From Bacteroidota bacterium (GTDB lineage Bacteria > Bacteroidota > Bacteroidia > Flavobacteriales > Flavobacteriaceae), in contig JADFSQ010000122.1 of NCBI GenBank assembly GCA_022560715.1, forward strand, positions 1 to 6,300: a DNA stretch of 6,300 bases, in the 5' to 3' direction. Positions 4,837-6,300 of the stretch are shown one piece after another. The notes under the pieces were generated by a model. It searched no databases, was not told the DNA's origin, and saw only the letters and a program-made list of their open reading frames with translations. The position numbers were made by a program, and so were the translations under genes. Each line of letters starts with the position of its first letter. The first letter of the stretch is position 1.

Positions 4837-6300
4837 ATGGCGTTAAAAAACATAAATCCCATAACTACAAAAGCTTGGAGCAAGTTAGAAGAACACTTTA
4901 AGGATATTAAAGATGTTCAAATGAAACAGTGGTTTAATGAAGATGAACAAAGAGCAAATCGTTTTACAATTAAATGGGATGATTTTTATGTTGATTATTC
5001 TAAAAACAGGATTACTCAAGAAACGATAGACTTATTTTTAGAATTGGCTGAAGAAGTTGATTTGCAAGATGCGATTTCCAAATATTTTTCTGGCGATAAA
5101 ATAAACAAAACCGAAGACAGAGCTGTTTTGCATACCGCATTACGTGCTAAAGAAGCCGACGAAGTTTTTGTTGACGGTAAAAATATAATTCCCGAGATTC
5201 ATCAAGTAAAGCAACAAATAAAAGATTTTACCAACCAAATTATTGATGGAAAACAAAAAGGATTTACAGGCAAACAATTTACTGATATTGTAAATATTGG
5301 TATTGGAGGTTCAGATCTTGGGCCAGCAATGGTAGTAGAGGCACTTCAATTTTACAAAAATCATCTAACAACACATTTTGTGAGTAATGTAGATGGCGAT
5401 CATGTTAATGAAATACTTAAAAAGTTAAATCCAGAAACCACACTATTTGTTATTGTTTCAAAAACATTTACAACACAGGAAACGCTTTCGAATGCTAATA
5501 CAATTAAAGAGTGGTTTTTAAAATCGGCATCAAAACAAGATATTGCCAAACACTTTGTTGCTGTATCTACTAATATTGAAGATGTAAAAACGTTTGGAAT
5601 TGAAGAAGCAAATATTTTCACGATGTGGAATTGGGTTGGCGGACGATTTTCGTTGTGGAGTGCTGTTGGTTTAAGCATAAGTCTATCAGTTGGTTACGAC
5701 AATTTTGAAAGTTTACTAACAGGAGCTTATAAAATGGACATCCATTTTAAAAATGAAGATTTCAATACTAATATTCCTGTAATATTAGCTTTTATCAGTA
5801 TTTGGTATAATAATTTTTTTAAGGTAGAAAGTGAAGCAGTAATTCCGTATTCACAATATTTAAATCAGTTTGCGACCTATTTACAACAAGCCATAATGGA
5901 AAGTAATGGTAAAAGTGTGGATAGAAATGGTGAAACCATAAATTACCAAACAGGAACGATAATTTGGGGAGAGCCGGGAACAAATTCACAACATGCTTTT
6001 TTTCAGTTAATCCATCAAGGCACGAAATTAATTCCCACCGATTTTATTGGTTTTGCAAAATCATTGCATGGCAATAATGACCATCAGGATAAATTAATGT
6101 CTAATTTTTTCGCTCAAACACAAGCTTTATTGAATGGAAAAACAAAAGAAGAAATTATTTCAGAAATAAAAGTTTTAAGTGCAGCACAAAAAAACAATAC
6201 AGTAATTCCGTTTAAGATTTTTGAAGGCAACAAACCTACCAATACTATTTTTATAGAAAAATTAACGCCGGAAAGTTTAGGAAAGCTTATCGCTATGTAC
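4837..6300 (+). CDS. pgi: Glucose-6-phosphate isomerase, 3'-partial
   Basis: This cytoplasmic enzyme interconverts glucose 6-phosphate and fructose 6-phosphate. The frame is open for 488 codons from ATG 4837 to the window end without a stop; the usual length is about 540-550, so roughly the last 55-60 residues are outside the window. Recognisable motifs are N-K-T-E-D-R-A-V-L-H-T-A-L-R near residue 90, the sugar-phosphate region I-G-I-G-G-S-D-L-G-P at 154-163, and the family signature N265-W-V-G-G-R270-F-S-L-W-S-A-V-G278. Further motifs are catalytic E355 in A-I-M-E-S-N-G-K and W-G-E-P-G-T-N-S-Q-H386. The catalytic Lys and second signature near the C-terminus lie beyond the window. The ATG follows the peptidase stop with no gap (TAAATG), pointing to co-translation by termination-reinitiation. 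No Shine-Dalgarno sequence is visible. Confidence 0.95.
   Translation, partial: MALKNINPITTKAWSKLEEHFKDIKDVQMKQWFNEDEQRANRFTIKWDDFYVDYSKNRITQETIDLFLELAEEVDLQDAISKYFSGDKINKTEDRAVLHTALRAKEADEVFVDGKNIIPEIHQVKQQIKDFTNQIIDGKQKGFTGKQFTDIVNIGIGGSDLGPAMVVEALQFYKNHLTTHFVSNVDGDHVNEILKKLNPETTLFVIVSKTFTTQETLSNANTIKEWFLKSASKQDIAKHFVAVSTNIEDVKTFGIEEANIFTMWNWVGGRFSLWSAVGLSISLSVGYDNFESLLTGAYKMDIHFKNEDFNTNIPVILAFISIWYNNFFKVESEAVIPYSQYLNQFATYLQQAIMESNGKSVDRNGETINYQTGTIIWGEPGTNSQHAFFQLIHQGTKLIPTDFIGFAKSLHGNNDHQDKLMSNFFAQTQALLNGKTKEEIISEIKVLSAAQKNNTVIPFKIFEGNKPTNTIFIEKLTPESLGKLIAMY

Noticed and set aside
5400..5678. Reverse-strand frame of 92 codons
   Set aside because: It lies opposite the glucose-6-phosphate isomerase frame, which carries family motifs on both sides of it.

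Overview
The window falls into two parts that differ in base composition, codon use and gene style. Positions 1 to about 1722 have mixed G+C and encode small, lysine-rich, single-pass or secreted proteins of the kind found in Patescibacteria (candidate phyla radiation). This taxonomic reading rests on protein style only. Positions from about 1760 to 6300 are strongly A+T rich and match Flavobacteriaceae (Bacteroidota): a secretion signal ending in FSQQ, A/T-rich start contexts mostly without Shine-Dalgarno sequences, and a gene set I recall as adjacent in that family. The change falls in the 98-base gap between the two gene sets, so an assembly chimera or a horizontal-transfer boundary must be considered before the halves are read as one genome.

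Left part. A coding frame open from the first base encodes a cysteine-spaced repeat protein. It meets a TGA at 445-447, but the same frame continues to a TAG at 565-567 and the repeat pattern continues across the TGA, which occupies exactly the place of an expected Cys. Two tandem paralogues follow (625-1134 and 1141-1722). Each has an N-terminal membrane anchor, a low-complexity linker, and a C-terminal cupredoxin-like beta domain that keeps one His and the Cys but lacks the second His and the Met of a type 1 copper site. Both share an extra Cys that could form a disulfide with the retained one. The three genes may form an envelope-facing cluster, but their function is unknown.

Right part. 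Four genes on the + strand are packed like an operon: a secreted DUF3108 protein, a tryptophan 2,3-dioxygenase family protein, a lipoprotein M23 metallopeptidase with a MepM/Csd3-like layout, and glucose-6-phosphate isomerase, cut by the window end. Gaps are 6 bp, an 8-bp overlap, and 0 bp. The products do not share an obvious pathway (unknown envelope role, tryptophan catabolism, murein cleavage, glycolysis), so this looks like a compact housekeeping cluster. The notable detail is in the peptidase: the usual HxH zinc motif reads H-V-C.

I see no tRNA, rRNA, CRISPR array, insertion sequence or convincing rho-independent terminator. The most interesting signals are the TGA at a repeat Cys position, the paired copper-less cupredoxin-like proteins, and the composition break near 1723-1820. 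I found no defensible evidence of a complete new system.
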